Source of the DNA: Hemibagrus wyckioides
Lineage: Eukaryota; Chordata; Actinopteri; Siluriformes; Bagridae
NCBI RefSeq assembly: GCF_019097595.1
Contig: NC_080720.1
Location: 23,198,852-23,262,851 of the forward strand
DNA: 64,000 nucleotides
Direction: 5' to 3'
Shown here: positions 13,140 through 24,194 of the stretch, one piece after another
Numbering within the stretch: position 1 is the first letter of the stretch
Layout of the letters: the number at the start of each line of letters is the position of its first letter
Notes under the pieces: model-generated
The model's database searches: none
Seen by the model: only the letters and a program-made list of their open reading frames with translations
Told to the model about the DNA's origin: nothing
Position numbers and translations under genes: made by a program

Positions 13140-13140
<1 letters not shown>
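11380..13140 (-). mobile_element. L1-type LINE remnant, split by a DNA transposon
   Basis: Reading the - strand, about 13140-12760 gives reverse-transcriptase pieces: a relic of the catalytic F-AF-D block, then KGMKQGCPISHLLF, then LADDTTIFM, which matches the (F/Y)ADD active-site box. Positions about 11890-11400 give the typical L1 ORF2 C-terminus (IILGKFFLYKSRFLKMKP, then FHKELCQYYSSLK). Between them lies a separate DNA transposon (11895-12648). Frameshifts and stops are many, and the central-to-C-terminal part of ORF2 is missing, so this is an old dead copy. Confidence 0.75.
11895..12648 (-). mobile_element. DNA transposon remnant (Tc1/mariner-like) inserted in L1
   Basis: A degraded DNA transposon whose transposase reads on the - strand. 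The N-terminal part (12213-12404) gives a helix-turn-helix-like stretch (MQHSAFAKLLGCDHRTIKRF). The other half (about 11900-12200) contains the antisense of a transposase core, with GGAGCATTGTCCTGCATAAA near 12190. The right end has CCTAACAATTATGCACACAG, an end I recall from a common fish family; the left end looks truncated. It separates two parts of the older L1. Confidence 0.7.

Positions 13141-13142
<2 letters not shown>

Positions 13143-13194
<52 letters not shown>
13143..13194. repeat. (AT)n microsatellite
   Basis: About 52 bases of alternating AT at the 5' edge of the broken L1. A second AT run of about 30 bases occurs at 13332-13368, next to the following Tc1 remnant. Confidence 0.95.
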
Positions 13195-13198
<4 letters not shown>

Positions 13199-13369
13199 AC
13201 TTTGTCTAGGGGGATGAAATCTCCAAATGATTACTTACCTTAACCATTTTTAACTTTATACGATGCATGGTTTTACTGCGGGTACTCCAGTTTCCTCCCT
13301 TAGTCCAAAAACATGTACGTTAGGTTAATATATGTATATATATATATATATATATACATATATATAACC

Positions 13370-14383
13370 AGCCTCCAGCAGCCATTCCCTAATGATGCGA
13401 CCTCGATGAGCTGGAGCATTGTTGTCCATGAAGATGAAATTAGGCCTGTGTTGTTCATGCAGGGGCACAATGACTGGATTAATGATGTTGTACCATTCAC
13501 AAGATGTAGGGCAGTTCTGTATTGAGTAGACACACCTGCCCAGACTGTAACACCAACACCAAAGGCTCATCTGGTGACAACAGTGGCTGATGCATAGCGT
13601 TCTCCTTGACGTCTCCAACATCATTGGCGGCCATCATTGAACCATAATTCTCATCAGAGAACAGCACTGAGGCCCACTGGTCCCTTGTCCAGTGTAAATG
13701 CTCCCTGACCCATGCAAGACAATGACGCCTGTGCCTAGTGGTGTGGTCAGGACCACTTGGTGTGGTCAGGTACACTTGTGGTCTAGCACGCTGATGTAAA
13801 CAGTTTCAAATGGTCTGATGTGACACTTGGGTGCCTCTCACCTCCCTTAAATGTGCCTGGAGTTGAATGGCATTCATCATCTGGTTCCACAGGGCACTGT
13901 TCACAATGAAGCGGTCATAAATGTGGGATGTGCCCAAAGGACGTCCACTTCTATGCCTTTCTGTGACTCTTCCAGTCTCTCTGCATCTCTGTCGCAACCT
14001 GCTGATGACACTCTGTGACACTCTAAGCTCAGTGGCCATTTCCTTCTGAGAACATCCTGTTTGAAGCCTCGCAATTGCAAGATACTGTTGATCAGTTGTT
14101 AGTTGTCATCTTGGTCTCATGATGTCAAAATGTGAACAGCATGATGAAGAGGACTGTTTAAATACCAATTCTAATTGAACCAGAAAATTTATTGGTCGAT
14201 TCATGAATCAAACACCTTGTTAGAGAACAGCAAGTTATGCAAAAAGTACTGAAACACTGAACAGTTGGACATGTGCATTCAAAAGTGTCAAATTAAGTTC
14301 ACCTGTAAAGGTTATAGTGCATTTTAGGTGCATCCTGAAATTTCACCCGAAAGCCGAATATCCTTAACATTTTGTGAGTAGTG
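13370..14383 (-). mobile_element. Tc1 transposon remnant, family B, truncated
   Basis: The second Tc1 family in the window, also present at 55355-56712. The right end is intact: the complement of 14383 starts CACTACTCACAAAATGTTAA and is followed by TA (14384-14385). The left end is lost where the element meets an AT run. Transposase pieces on the - strand in three frames include RVSQSVISRLRQRCRETGRV and GRPLGTSH (helix-turn-helix region), WVREHLHWTRDQW, LFSDEN (first catalytic Asp) and FIFMDNNAPAHRG (second Asp). The part with the catalytic Glu (SPDLNPIE region) is missing, and several frameshifts are present. Confidence 0.9.
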
Positions 14384-14400
14384 TATATACATACATACAT

Positions 14401-14464
<64 letters not shown>
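14401..14464. repeat. (AT)n microsatellite
   Basis: About 60 bases of AT repeat just outside the family-B Tc1 end, preceded by a short (ATAC)n run (14386-14404). A second AT run lies at 14525-14548. Confidence 0.95.
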
Positions 14465-14468
<4 letters not shown>

Positions 14469-14474
14469 TTTTGG

Positions 14475-14520
14475 CACTATATTGCCAAAAGTATTCGCTC
14501 ACCCATCCAAATAATCAGAA
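14475..14520. mobile_element. Solo terminal repeat of family-A Tc1
   Basis: 46 bases match the right terminus (complement) of the intact 977-2224 element: CACTATATTGCCAAAAGTAT, then TCGCTCACCCATCC and AAATAATCAGAA. Nothing else of the element remains; both sides are AT microsatellites. Confidence 0.9.
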
Positions 14521-14599
14521 CGGGTATATATATATATATATATATATACACGTGTGTGTGTGTGCGCGAGTGTGTATTTGTATTTATAATATATATTGG

Positions 14600-15130
14600 C
14601 AATAAGAATGGAAATTAGAATTGTACAAGAAAATTGAATTAGCAATGTGAATAAATTTTTTAATTAATTGCTATTATTATAATACAAACAATTTGACATT
14701 GAAGGATTCAATATATAGAACAATTCACACAAAACAAGTACACTATATTATTTATAGGATCATGAACAAATCAATCAACAAAGAGAGATTAATACAAAAA
14801 AAGGAAGGGGGGTGCTAGAGGGTCCATTTAATCTTTGTTGATAATGTTCAATTCACAGCATATATTAAGAAGTTTTATTCCATTTTTTAATGCATATGCT
14901 TTAGTGAAAGGAGAACATTATATTCTAGTTCTCTTATGAAAACGAAAAGAGAGGTCTGGTATTTAGGGTTTTACATTTCTGAATAAATAACTTCCCAGCT
15001 TTATTATCAGGCAGCAGCATGCCAAATATAATTTCGGGTGAATGGTGGAAGGGCATGTATTTTAGGGACCAACCAGTCATGCATATCGCCCCAGAAAGCT
15101 GAAGAGAAATCACAGAAGATAAATAAGTGT
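14600..15130 (-). mobile_element. L1-type LINE ORF2 C-terminal remnant
   Basis: The - strand from about 15110 downwards gives FWGDMHDWLVPKIHALPPFT and then LLPDNKAGKLFIQKCKT, the pattern of the extreme C-terminus of fish L1 ORF2. Stops and frameshifts follow. It probably represents a separate L1 insertion from the one at 11380-13140, since both hold C-terminal parts. Confidence 0.65.
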
Positions 15131-15218
15131 CTCTATATTATCCTCATGCAGAGTGAATAGAAATTCACGACCAGGGAGCTAGTGGGCTGATTGAGACGAA
15201 TAAAATGAGTTTTCCCCG

Positions 15219-15220
<2 letters not shown>

Positions 15221-15270
<50 letters not shown>
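15221..15270. repeat. (CA)n microsatellite upstream of rhebl1
   Basis: 25 CA units followed by a short CT run, about 465 bases before the rhebl1 start codon. Confidence 0.97.
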
Positions 15271-15274
<4 letters not shown>

Positions 15275-15448
15275 CTCTTGCAAGCAAGTGTCGCGACAAA
15301 GCCAAAGTCAGCTTTACGACAGTTGTTAGTTCTCGCAAAACTTGTTTTCCGACAGTGACTTGAAAGTACCACGGCGGTGAATAAGCTTTTTATCGGTTGT
15401 CGACATTCGTATCGAAGACTAGTTTTAAATTGTTACAGCGGGTGACAG

Positions 15449-15498
<50 letters not shown>

Positions 15499-15734
15499 AA
15501 AATATTCTGAAAGTTTGTAAACAAAGTGTATATCGTACGTAGAGTTTTTAATCCCTGCGATTCTGTCGTTAGAGAAGTGAAATTCGAGGCCCAGCAAACG
15601 GAGCAGCTCGGAAGAAAAAAAGTTTTGTTATTGTCATGTGACGTGATCCGCATGTGGCGATAAAGTGTGGCTAATCTTTCGGCGTATCTACACCCAGTTA
15701 TTTGATTTCAGCGTACAAGTCCTATTTTCAAAGC
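15271..15734 (+). promoter_or_regulatory. rhebl1: rhebl1 promoter/5' UTR region (inferred)
   Basis: Richer in CpG than its surroundings (for example GTGTCGCGAC near 15289 and CCACGGCGG near 15371), as expected for a housekeeping-type promoter. No TATA box is evident. An E-box TCATGTGA at 15634-15641, overlapping an ACGTGA, lies 94 bases before the ATG. The (AT)n run at 15450-15495 falls within it. The transcription start is not visible. Confidence 0.5.
15450..15495. repeat. (AT)n microsatellite in rhebl1 5' region
   Basis: About 46 bases of AT repeat 240 bases before the start codon, within the probable promoter or 5' UTR. Confidence 0.95.
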
Positions 15735-18700
15735 ATGCCTCAACCGAAATATAGAAAGATTGCTGTTTTGGGTTACCGGTCTGTAGGTAAGTGTTGACTT
15801 AGGATAGGTATAGGTCTGTATTTGCTAACTAGAAAATTAGCAAGCTAGCCAGTCACGGTGACTTAGCCCTGTTGTCCTTACACGTTCTTTAAAAAAAATG
15901 AATGTCGTTGAAGGGATTATATCCTCAGTTGCTGCTTGCCAAGTTAGCATTTTTAGCTACGGAAAAAAGCTTATAACTGATCGCTGATGCACAACTTCTA
16001 AAAGCTCTACTACAACCTTTACTACTATTGTGAAATGCCATTTTTAGCTAGTTGGCTAACTGAAACTGCTCATAGCCTCGCATACACGCCAAGAGTTGTG
16101 CTGATTCCGCACTGCTGTGTAAGACTTGTTTGGAGTATTAACGTGGTCTTAAATGATGTTGAGCATCATTGAGGTTAATCAGGTAGATAGATACCTGTTT
16201 CAGAATGTTAATAAGTGACTTTTGATCTCCTTTTACAACAGGAAAGTCCTCTCTCACCATTCAGTTTGTGGAAGGGCAGTTTGTAGATGCATACGACCCT
16301 ACAATCGAAAATAGTGAGTATATCACTTCCTTATACCACTTCGTACTTTTGTTAAAACCATGTTTGAGTTTGTATCCTTCATTTGTGAAATGATAGCGGA
16401 ATCACACAATGTAATATGACGTAAGCTATATTTTAATTATAGATTAAAAAAGTACGCAGAGATATATGTCTATATACCGTATACAAGTTGCTGTGAAATG
16501 AAAACTCGGCCCACTTCTTCCTAGACTGTGCATATAAATAAATTAGATATGGGAAACTGTTACATGTAATAGTAGTACAGAATATCCAAACGTTACAGAA
16601 TGGAAAGTGATGTACCAAAAGTGCATGTGTTTTATATCCAGTAACAGTAAAAGTGCAGAATTTCACACACTGTTAATACACCTCCATGTGTCCAGTCTTT
16701 TACACACTTAATTGACTTCATAATAAACACTGAAGAATGTGGCTTTTCCACTTCCACCGGAGTTTAAAGGGATATGGAATATAATGTTAAAATATTTATC
16801 AAATGAAATGATTGTAATTATTTCAAGATTACAGATCCAGTTGCATCTCAGGATTAGGCGGTGTGTGACATCACATGACAAAATAAAATATCCTATCACA
16901 AGCGATACATGATGTGCATCATAGCATACAATACTGGTTTGCTTACTACCAGAATACAATAATGTTGCATTAATCATTTTATATAATATTAATAACAAAA
17001 TATATATATGTAGTTTTATTTATTTGTTTTACAGTATAATAGACTAAACTCAAAAGCTTGAGATAACATCAGCTGCTTCCAGTCAGTTTGTTTGATTACC
17101 AAAAAAAGAACTTATCACAATAAAAAACACTTTTAATAAATCCTCAGGATCTCAGAAAAAACATGCTGTGCATGCGATATTCCACAACCTTGCTGAGAAC
17201 CAGTGGCTGCTTTTTCTATCTGTTTATAGAATCTGTCGTCTTAATACTACAGAATGGGTTGATAGTATTTAATACGAGGTACAATAAAATACATTCCTAA
17301 TTTCTGAACACACTCACTTTTGTATAAAATTATAGCTACAACAGATAGAATACATACTACAAAAGATCTTTTGTTTGTGAAAACATACAAACTAGCAAGC
17401 CATTTGAAAGTGCATCTGATTAGGCTGCTCTGATCTGCTGCAGTATTTCACAATAAAGTGTAATACTATAAATAGATTGCATTCGACTGTTACAAAATAA
17501 TTGAAATGCAATAAACTTGTCATATACATATTGCTAGCCACAGCACAAATTTTTCAATCATCGGTTCTGGCTACAGTGTTAGATTGATAGATTAATTGAT
17601 GGTCCCTTTTATTTATAGTTAAATTATTATTCATTGAAAATTCTTCTCTGAGTAAGAGTGCTTTACTGCTTTAATTCATGCTGAAATCTCCATGTAGGTA
17701 GCAAGCCATCTCACTAGTTTGGCTGCACAGGACTATTCAGCATTGCTACTTATAATGACCCCTGTCGATATGTGAGCAAATGTGTTTTATTTAATATACC
17801 GGATAACTGCTCTTCGTGCTGTGGTACAGGACAGTGTTTCAGAAAAAAATGCTGTCTGCCAACTTCTTGCATATATCACTGTGATTGACAAGTGAGATAG
17901 AGCATGCCCCTCCCACCCTTTGGACACTCTTGCTCTCATGGATTCCCGGCCATGGATAGCTGTGGAATCTGTGCGATTTGAGCTTGCAATCACCAGACAA
18001 TCAGGCAATTAGAAGCAGAACATTTAGAGCAAACACCTTTAAAATGAACGGTTGTCCTGGTCTGGTGTGGCTTTAAGACATGGTTCCATTTCCATGTAGT
18101 ACAATGTATTTGAAAGGTTACTAACCTTAGTTAGGAACATAACCCTGACCCTTGCAACTTCTCATATACGACACAGAAATAAATGTTTTCTGATATGTAT
18201 GGTCTTTATATTAATTCATATCATTTGCTAACCACTTTCTCTTTTCTTATGCTTTTTTGTAGCTTTTAATAAAATGGTATCTGTACATGGACAAGACTTT
18301 AATCTTCAGCTGGTCGACACTGCTGGACAGGTAAAAAAAAAAAAAAAGATATTTGGTAGCATTCAATGCATTTGTTTTTTAAAATTATTACTATTTGTTG
18401 TTTTGTTTATTCTTTTATCTTTTATGTTAAGTCAGTTTAAAACCAAATGTTAAAGTGAATATTCTAAACATTTAAAATATGTCTAGGAAACATATTTCAA
18501 CGGTTTGTCCAAAAAAAAACTTTGCATGTAATTTTTATTTGGTCAGTAAGGGATATTGGAAAGTAATTATTTTATCTGCACAAGAAAAATGGAGTAACGG
18601 TAATGTTTGATGCAACAGAATTTTCACCTTGATTTTAACATACCCACAGTGAAGCATGGTGGCGGTGGCATATTGAGTGTTAACCTTGGTCGCTTGGTAG

Positions 18701-21055
18701 CTTCTTTACCTAATGCCTACCTTACCCACTTACTAACTTTGCTGGACAGGCTCCACTAAACAGTTTTAGCTATGCCATATTTTCCCTATTTTTCAATAAT
18801 GAATAAAAATGGTTTTAAATAATTCATCATATATAATGTAGATGAAATCCATTTTAGTTCCAACACTAAAAGTTCAAGAGAGATTAATACATCTGCAAGC
18901 CACTATATAATATTTGTACTGTGGAAACTGCATTTTGCTGAGGTCCTGCTATTACTCCCTGCATGTAAAAAGAAAATATGCATCAGATTCAGATATACAA
19001 ATTGTACAGTTACTAATTATTAGAGGACAATGCACAACCTACAGAAGAGTCATTTACAATTTAAATGCTAAAAAGAAATTACTTCATCTTGCTGTTGCAT
19101 TAATAAATGAACTCACTGAGCAATCTTGAGGAGACAGCTGTGTGTGTATGATGGATATCTAAATTTGACCTGTAGATTGAAAACTACTTGCTAAACATTC
19201 CTTTTGCCCTTTATTTATATATTGAAAAACAATAGAAGTTGACTCAAAGTGCTTTACAGATCAGTCGAACAAATAAATCATAGAGTTATGTTGTATATAG
19301 AGTAATAATAATAGTAAGGATTAATAAATAAATACATTTAAATACAGGATCAAGTATTTACTTATTTCAACCTATTCAAAAGCTAAAAGAAGAAAAGGAA
19401 GATTTAAATTCTAATGAAGACGCAGACCTCATATAGAAAGGAAGACCATAGTCCATAGTAGGATTCCATAGGACCTGCCACAGGAAAGGCACAGTGGTGA
19501 AGTACAGATGAAGATCATTGATTTATTGGGCACAACACCAGAAAGTGTCTTTTAAACATTAAGCAGTTATGCATGAATTAGCATTTGTCTTTTAATAAAA
19601 TCATCTGAATTATTGTAGATGGATTCACTTGCATAGGTTAAAGATTGCACTTATAGAATACAGTCAGTGTTCAAGTATTGATCATTATTCAGTGGATAAA
19701 CTCATTACACTAGAGACATTAGACTAAAAAATTGAATAAACTAACTCACAATGACTGTCTTTTCAATAGACTCATTGTTGTCTGATCTTACAGTATACAG
19801 CTGTGAATATGTAGTTAGTCATAATCCCACTATTCGTGTCACCCAGAAGTGAATGGGTCCCTTTTGAGTCTGGTTCCTCCCAAGGCTTCTTTCACAGGTC
19901 ATGTCGGGGAATTGTTCCTTGCCACTGTCACCTCTGGCTAACTCATTAGGGATATTAAATCTAAATCCATTTCATGATTTTTGCGAATCTGCTTTGTTAA
20001 AAGTGATATATTAGTCAAATTGACTGGATTTAAATGCTGTCTTGGTATCCAGAAACTTGTACACAACCTTTGTGTTTCAGCTAAATTGGCAAATGATTCC
20101 AGTAGCCATAATTATAGTATATTTTAAAGCTTCTATTATTAAATAAATTGCTGGAAATATAACTAAGACCAAGTTTCAGATTTTGAAATCTTTCTATGGC
20201 AGGCAAAGGTTTAGCAGGTAGTACACTGCTTTTTTTTTTTTTATTTGTTGTGTTTAATGTGTGTACTTTTTGTCATCTTTCAGGACGAGTACTCAATTTT
20301 CCCACAGTCTCACTCAATGGACATTCATGGTTATGTTCTGGTGTACTCTGTCACCTCAATGAAAAGGTTGGTTATTTGTGTGTAGTTATTCATGTAGTAA
20401 ATTGTAAAAGGGCCGACTTGTCAGGCATAACAATTCTTTGTTTTTTTCCCCCTTCTCTATGTATCCTGAAATATTTGCTCTTGATGTTAGCTTTGAAGTG
20501 GTTCAGGTTCTACATGACAAACTGCTTGACATGGTTGGAAAAATACAGTAAGTGTGTGTTTGTGCATGTGTGCAATTAAATGTGTGTGAAATAGAATGTG
20601 ATTGTGGGAAGGAGAAAAAAAAATGTTTGTTTTTCCAGGGTGCCTACTGTGCTGGTTGGAAATAAAAAAGACCTTCACATGGAAAGGTAAGTACAGCAGG
20701 ACAGAAGAAAGTAAAGCAAAGATTCGAGGACTGGTCCAAGTCTCTCTCTCTCTCACTCTCTCTCTCTCTCTCTCTCTCACTCTCTCTCAGAGTTATAAAA
20801 CCAGAAGAAGGCAAGAAATTAGCTGATTCTTGGGGAGCTGCCTTTATGGAATCATCTGCTAAGGAAAACCAGGTAATGTTTGAATTATTTAGACACATTT
20901 AATTATTCAATCCACTGAATGTTGTGCACATTTCTACAATTACACATTTTTTGTGATTACAGACAGCTGTAGAAGTTTTTAAGCGGATTATTTTGGAAAT
21001 GGAGAAAGCTGACGGAAACGCCCCGTCTGAGGAGAAGAAATGTTGTGTGATGTAG
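15735..21055 (+). CDS. rhebl1: RHEB-family small GTPase, RHEBL1-like, complete
   Basis: A Ras-superfamily GTPase expected to activate mTORC1 at lysosomal membranes when GTP-bound. Eight exons: 15735-15786, 16242-16313, 18263-18330, 20284-20366, 20491-20547, 20639-20686, 20791-20872 and 20963-21055; 184 codons plus TAG, the exact RHEB length. Visible motifs: P-loop GYRSVGKSS (13-21), with Arg15 where most Ras proteins have Gly; effector region YDPTIENTF (35-43); switch II DTAGQDEYSIFP (60-71); NKKD (119-122); ESSAKEN (147-153); CaaX box CCVM for farnesylation. Overall it resembles RHEB, but HGYVLVYSVTS, VPTVLVGNK and GKKLADSWGAAFMESS share RHEBL1-type residues as I remember them, so RHEBL1 is preferred. 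No frameshift; all introns are GT-AG. Confidence 0.95.
16314..18262 (+). other. rhebl1: rhebl1 intron 2
   Basis: AT-rich intron without recognised coding. Around 17790-18010 there is a less AT-rich block that may be an old dispersed repeat, but no terminal structure or coding was identified. Confidence 0.6.
18632..18682 (+). mobile_element. Short Tc1 transposase fragment
   Basis: Contains CCCACAGTGAAGCATGGTGG and a following GCGGTGGCAT, the nucleotide signature of the Tc1 transposase VKHGGG(G/S)I segment, on the + strand in rhebl1 intron 3. Only about 50 bases are recognisable. Confidence 0.6.
19195..20025. repeat. Unclassified fish dispersed repeat in rhebl1 intron 3
   Basis: Two stretches read like a widespread fish repeat: CTCAAAGTGCTTTACAGATC (near 19243-19262) and the block 19840-19990 with GGTTCCTCCCAAGGCTTCTT and CTCATTAGGG. 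No coding or terminal repeats were identified, and whether these form one element is uncertain. Confidence 0.4.
20741..20790 (+). repeat. rhebl1: (CT)n microsatellite forming the exon 7 acceptor tract
   Basis: About 48 bases of CT repeat with two CA interruptions, ending in CTCTCAG directly at the acceptor of rhebl1 exon 7. It fills almost half of the 104-base intron 6 and serves as its polypyrimidine tract. Confidence 0.95.
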
Positions 21056-21627
21056 GAGACGGTCTCTTTCAAAAACACACAGCAAGCTGCCTGGCCAAAG
21101 TTAAGAGTGACATCATCACCAGTCAGCACAATTGAGTGTGGTGGTGGGACTGCTGTTCTAAACCTCTACCCTACTCCTCACAGCAGACAGGAAGATTTAT
21201 ATATGAGTTTATATGAAATTGAGAAAAAGCACGAAGAATGGTAAGCTATCCCAGAAAAAAAAATCCCCCAAAAGGAAAAGAAGGATGTTTAGCCTCAATT
21301 ACACTACTGTTCATTATCTATCACAATACTTAAAAGTGCATTTAAAGTCAATTGTTAAAGCCTCCAGTGTTTTAATTGTACCTCTTAAAATCCAACTTTG
21401 TCACGATCCTTTTCATCCATCAATCCATGATTTAATGTGCCGAACCATATACCTGATGCATTTTTGGTGATGTGAGTGGGCAGGTATTATATCCTTGCCA
21501 CAGCAAATATTGAGGCCTAAAGCAAGTGCGTGTTTTTTTTCCCTCTCCGGGTTAAATTCTCATTTTTATCCACCGTTATATTATTATTTTTTTATTTGTC
21601 TCTAGATACGAGTAGAGATGTGTTTTG

Positions 21628-21663
<36 letters not shown>

Positions 21664-23430
21664 AGTTGTGTTTGTCATGTTTGTCTAGTATAGCTCTGGT
21701 TCATGCTGCGGCAACTGTGTATGTAGGATTTGTAAGTAATGTAGTTATATTTGGTGCAGAAAAGTTCAGAGAAAGGCAAAACTTGCCTTGACAATATACC
21801 AAAGCCAGTGATCACCATGAAAACGGCTTTTAAATAAACACTGACTTTTTTATGCTCCAGGAATAATGTAATTTTGTTTTTGCTTTTGAGGTGAAGCAGG
21901 TAATCATATTTTATGGGATGGTATATGGTAAATTTGGGTTTGATTAGTTGTTAGTTTAGTTTCAAATCAGGCATAAACATTGTACAGCATAGTCTGAAAA
22001 ATTCCATATCACTTGAACCTAACCTGCTGAAGTCATAGAGCCTGATGCTTAAGACATTGAAATGAATATTAGTGATTCAAATCTCTCCAAGCATGTAGTT
22101 ATCCATTAAGAAATACTGCAAAACTATAGGAGAAAATTAGTTCAAAGCAGCTGGAAAATAAGCTAACAATAAATAGGTAGTAACATTAGGTTGCAGTTTT
22201 GGGTAGGAAAGAAAAAGCTCTTGTACCCGAGTTTGGAGAGAAAAAAAAATGCCTGGTCTACAGTTTTTTTTCCATCCCAAGCTCCTGGTAAACCTGATTA
22301 CTTATTTATGGCTCATTTACCTAGATCATCTCATTTTCTACCAGTTGACTGTTGAAAATGCATGGAAAGTTTAGAGAAGTATCCCTTAATACTCAGACAT
22401 CCAAACTCTTTGTGATAAGTAAATCTGTAATATAAAAACTGTATTAACAATCTCCTATTAAAATATCAGTGTTATAAACTGAAGCATTTTCCAAGTTGGT
22501 ATATTGTCCATAGACATTTCTTAGTATGTTTCTTATTTAATGGTGTCTCACAAAAGTATTCAAGCTATTCATTTCTCAGGTATGTGGTCTGGGAAAGTCT
22601 TCAGCACACTTCTGGTTCTACAAAGCACATTGTTTACTGGACTAATTGAATTGGATTGGTGTTCAGCATTTACAGTTTAAGCATGGTTGGATTGATTTAA
22701 CTATTAAGTATTGTGGAAATCCTACATATTAAAAACTAAAATATTTTACTTTAATTCAGAGCTGTTTTTTCCTATAGTAAGTGACATGATTGTGCCCTTG
22801 TGAGGTCTTTATTTTGATTAGAGGAGATAACTGATATATTAAGAAAGAGGGGTGATGCTGTGTTTAAGTGCCTTTACTCCCAAACCACCTTTGGACTGTG
22901 GTTATATCGAAGCAGAGAGCCTTTTGTCATGTATACTTTACGCAGTGTAACATGAAAGCTCCATACTCATTTGGCATCAGACTACAGTTTTTATACATCT
23001 TATTCAGGCTAGTAGCTTGGTGCTTCACTGATTTACATGGTCATGGATGCACACGTCAAGAGAGGGATAAATATTGCCTGACAAGTTAATTTAAAACAAT
23101 CATCGTCTTTTAGCATGGTTATTTCTGGTATTCAGTGTGATGATAGACAAAGTATGGTGGCATACAACTCAACACCTTCAGTTTAACATTAGAGGGAGGA
23201 AAGTCACCAGCATCCATTTGGTTATAAAATATTCAGACACATTCAAATTTCTTCATTTATGGTGCTCTATCAGGGTTCTTATTTTTTAACATCACCTGAA
23301 GTTTGTATTTAGGGGGAATCCTCTTGAATATGCCTGTAACCTCTGAATCTCTGCTGTGGGGGTCATAGTTAATTCAGAAAATCTTGCTGTAAACAATTTT
23401 GTATATACAAATAAAATCTGTACTCCTTTA
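21056..23430 (+). other. rhebl1: rhebl1 3' UTR (probable) with poly(A) signals
   Basis: Follows the rhebl1 stop codon. AATAAA occurs at 21833-21838 (short form, about 0.8 kb) and 23410-23415 (long form, about 2.4 kb, followed by a TGTCTATCTGGTGTTC T/G-rich stretch). A run of about 28 T lies at 21632-21659. No other coding was recognised; which signal is used cannot be told. Confidence 0.55.
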
Positions 23431-23484
23431 AATTGTCTATCTGGTGTTCTTTCACTGTCAAATGATGAATCTCACAATTCAAAA

Positions 23485-24118
23485 TGGTGTTTTTTTACAA
23501 AACAGCTTCAATTCTTTGTGGCATAGATTTCACAAGAAATATTCCTTTGAGATTCTGGTCCATGACGAATGGATCACACAGTTATGGGAGATCTTTCAAT
23601 GATTTAATACTACCACATCCCAAATATGTTATTTGTATTCAAATAGAGTACTGGAAGTAGCCATTAGACAATGGGTAAATTAATTCTATATATGGATGCA
23701 CATGGTCTGCAACCGTTTTCAAATAAGCTGTGTCATTCAAGTGATGATTGGCCCTAAGTATGCCAAAAAACATTCTCTACACCAGTACACCACCTCCACC
23801 AGCCTGGACTGCTGACATGGGTCCAGGGGTTCATGCTGTTGGTGGCAAGTCATTCAAGTCATCTGTGTCTAGAAATAAATCTGTATTTCCCAATTTCAAC
23901 TGTCTACTTTAAGCATGTGCAGTCTCAGCTTTCTGTTTTTGGATGACTGAAGCCCCAACATGGTCTTCTGCTGTTGTAGCCCTTCTGTCTTAAGGTTCCA
24001 CATGTCATGTATACTTTGATATTAAGATACTTGAGGCAGTCTAGCCATTCACTACAGCTAAATAATTGGCTAATTGCATGAACCTGTATGTGAACAGGGG
24101 TTCCTAAATAAAGTGCTC
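23485..24118 (-). mobile_element. Degenerate DNA-transposon remnant
   Basis: Has features of a family common in fish: CAGCTTCAATTCTTTGTGGC near the left side, ACCAGTACACCACCTCCACC in the middle, and GTTCCTAAATAAAGTGCTCA at the right end. No open transposase remains. Pieces at 51561-52360 and 54600-55260 read like the same or a related family. Family assignment is from memory. Confidence 0.55.
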
Positions 24119-24194
24119 AGTGAGAGTAGCTAAAACAGGAATCAGTTTCTTCCTCAAAACAAAGATCTGTTGTATTCCACACAAGCACCAGACA

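Noticed and set aside
14299..14605. Open frames on both strands with runs of Tyr and Ile
   Set aside because: They are translations of AT and ATAC microsatellites.
15133..15372. 79-codon - strand frame with Cys-Val repeats
   Set aside because: Produced by the CA microsatellite upstream of rhebl1.
20196..20579. 127-codon + strand frame across rhebl1 exons 4 and 5
   Set aside because: It is in the wrong frame for rhebl1 and reads through introns; the spliced gene explains the region.
20487..20898. Arg-Glu repeat open frames on the - strand
   Set aside because: Translation of the complement of the CT microsatellite.
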